Shown here: one piece after another, positions 63,269-64,000 of the stretch
Layout: every line of letters begins with the position of its first letter
Position numbering within the stretch: the first letter of the stretch is position 1
Assembly: GCF_014385435.1 (NCBI RefSeq)
Contig: NZ_JACSUD010000014.1
Span: 1 to 64,000, forward strand
Source: Alloprevotella sp. Lung230
GTDB taxonomy: Bacteria; Bacteroidota; Bacteroidia; Bacteroidales; Bacteroidaceae
Direction of reading: 5' to 3'
Length of the DNA: 64,000 nucleotides
The notes under the pieces: model-generated
Database searches by the model: none
Seen by the model: the letters and a program-made list of their open reading frames with translations, nothing else
What the model was told of the DNA's origin: nothing
Position numbers and translations under genes: made by a program

Positions 63269-64000
63269 ATGAAGTTCCTCTATCTTCTCTGCTTTCTGCT
63301 GCCTTTGATATTCTGGGCTTGCGCTCCCGACCGACAAACGCTCCGTCTGGAAGGCGAAATCAAAGGCATTGATCAAGCCGATCTGCTGGTGTGCGAAGCC
63401 GAAAGCAGCATCGACACCGTCGGGCTCGACACCCTTCGTGTGCGTCGGGGCAAGTTCACCTACGAGCGCCCCCTCAGCGGCCCCACGTTGCTCACGATCA
63501 TTTACCCCAACAGCAGCACCACCACTTTTGTGGCCGAACCCGGCACCGCCCTCCACCTCTCAGGCGATGCCAACCGACTGAGCGAGGTGAGCATCAAAGG
63601 CAGCGACAACAACGACCTCGTCACCGACCTCCGCCTGCGCTTGCTCCACAAGTCTACCTCCGACGCGCAGAGGGAAGCTGCCAGTTTTGTGCGTTCGCAT
63701 GCCGGGACGCTGGCAGCCGTGGCGGTGTTTCGCGCCTATTTCGACGAGGTGAAACAACGCAAACTTCAGCCAGCGCTCTCCCTGCTTGATGCGCTCCAAA
63801 AGGCGCAACCGCAGCAACCCGCTGTGCGCACCCTCGTCCGGCGTCTACGGCCTCAGCTCCTCACGTCCCCGGACGGAAAGCTCCCTGCCTTCTCTGCTCC
63901 GAAGCTCGATGGGAGCACCTTCTCCTCCTCGGCCCTGCGCGGCAAACCGGCGCTCATCGTCTTCTGCGCTTCGTGGGACGGCAGCAACTACGCCACCGGA
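63269..64000 (+). CDS. DUF4369/thioredoxin-like lipoprotein (partial, runs off the window)
   Basis: 244 codons are present and the frame is open to the window end. The signal peptide ends in a lipobox, IFWAC (Cys at 18). An N-terminal DUF4369-like beta domain (about 24-110) follows, with LEGEIKGIDQADLLV at its start, and a linker leads into a TlpA-like thioredoxin domain (LPAFSAPKLDGSTFSSSALR). Where the redox CxxC is expected it reads FCASWDGSNYATG, so the two active-site cysteines appear absent in the visible part. Likely a periplasmic thioredoxin-fold protein without normal redox activity. Confidence 0.8.
   Translation, partial: MKFLYLLCFLLPLIFWACAPDRQTLRLEGEIKGIDQADLLVCEAESSIDTVGLDTLRVRRGKFTYERPLSGPTLLTIIYPNSSTTTFVAEPGTALHLSGDANRLSEVSIKGSDNNDLVTDLRLRLLHKSTSDAQREAASFVRSHAGTLAAVAVFRAYFDEVKQRKLQPALSLLDALQKAQPQQPAVRTLVRRLRPQLLTSPDGKLPAFSAPKLDGSTFSSSALRGKPALIVFCASWDGSNYATG

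Overview
The window reads as chromosomal DNA of a Bacteroidota bacterium, most likely Bacteroidales and possibly Prevotellaceae. The phylum call is well supported: a MurF-Alr fusion, a GSCFA protein, a single-chain SecDF, a Bacteroidetes-style LepB, a C10 (streptopain-type) protease, a protease with a type IX secretion-like C-terminal domain, and promoters of the TTTG-N19-TAnnTTTG type in front of many genes. The family is inference. Most of the window is GC-rich with dense short operons; a small AT-rich islet at about 35.9-37.5 kb stands out.

Layout. 0-0.7 kb: a dispersed repeat, then a small-RNA candidate with its own promoter and terminator. 0.7-6.8 kb (minus): murF-alr, a GSCFA gene, recA, a MazG-like gene and an acyl-ACP thioesterase. 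6.9-15.7 kb: two small genes, then pdxB, rpoN, a PBP4-type dacB, two ompH/skp genes, an esterase, cysS and a DUF417 membrane protein. 15.7-16.7 kb: two MITE-like palindromes and a second dispersed repeat. 16.7-19 kb: secreted subtilase. 19-22.8 kb: fumarate reductase/succinate dehydrogenase, order cytochrome b - flavoprotein - iron-sulfur. 22.8-29.8 kb: HEAT-like protein, nucleoside kinase, PepC-type peptidase, sugar epimerase, rubredoxin and a glycosyltransferase. 29.9-35.3 kb: secDF and pnp. 35.4-37.7 kb: structured intergenic DNA, tRNA-Arg(CCT), and an AT-rich islet bounded by a direct repeat of about 150 bp. 37.7-44.7 kb: nhaD, a beta-barrel protein, a monooxygenase-fold protein, rhomboid, an EEP-family protein and argS. 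44.8-55.7 kb: C10 protease, RNase H, a degenerate aspartyl-protease-like protein, an ATP-grasp protein, patatin, Xaa-Pro peptidase, a papain-fold peptidase and pckA. 55.8-64 kb: another dispersed repeat, a Fic remnant, lepB, dapB, ychF, lgt, a TPR lipoprotein and the start of a thioredoxin-like lipoprotein.

Most genes are housekeeping: cell-wall synthesis and remodelling, protein export and lipoprotein maturation, envelope chaperones, anaerobic respiration with PEP carboxykinase, and translation. A second theme is exported proteolysis: a subtilase, a C10 protease, two papain-fold peptidases and a Xaa-Pro aminopeptidase suggest growth on protein.

The least expected content is intergenic. Five copies of a composite repeat recur roughly every 12-16 kb. 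Each has two or three AGAGGTA-type short palindromes, then a large inverted repeat with CGCG-rich ends and GTGAAGG modules. In one copy every module has changed in step, keeping complementarity. An 81-bp palindromic MITE-like element is present twice, once nested inside one of these repeats. A 60-bp block is shared by the regions just after the pnp and pckA terminators. These, the small-RNA candidate and the AT-rich islet are the best leads.
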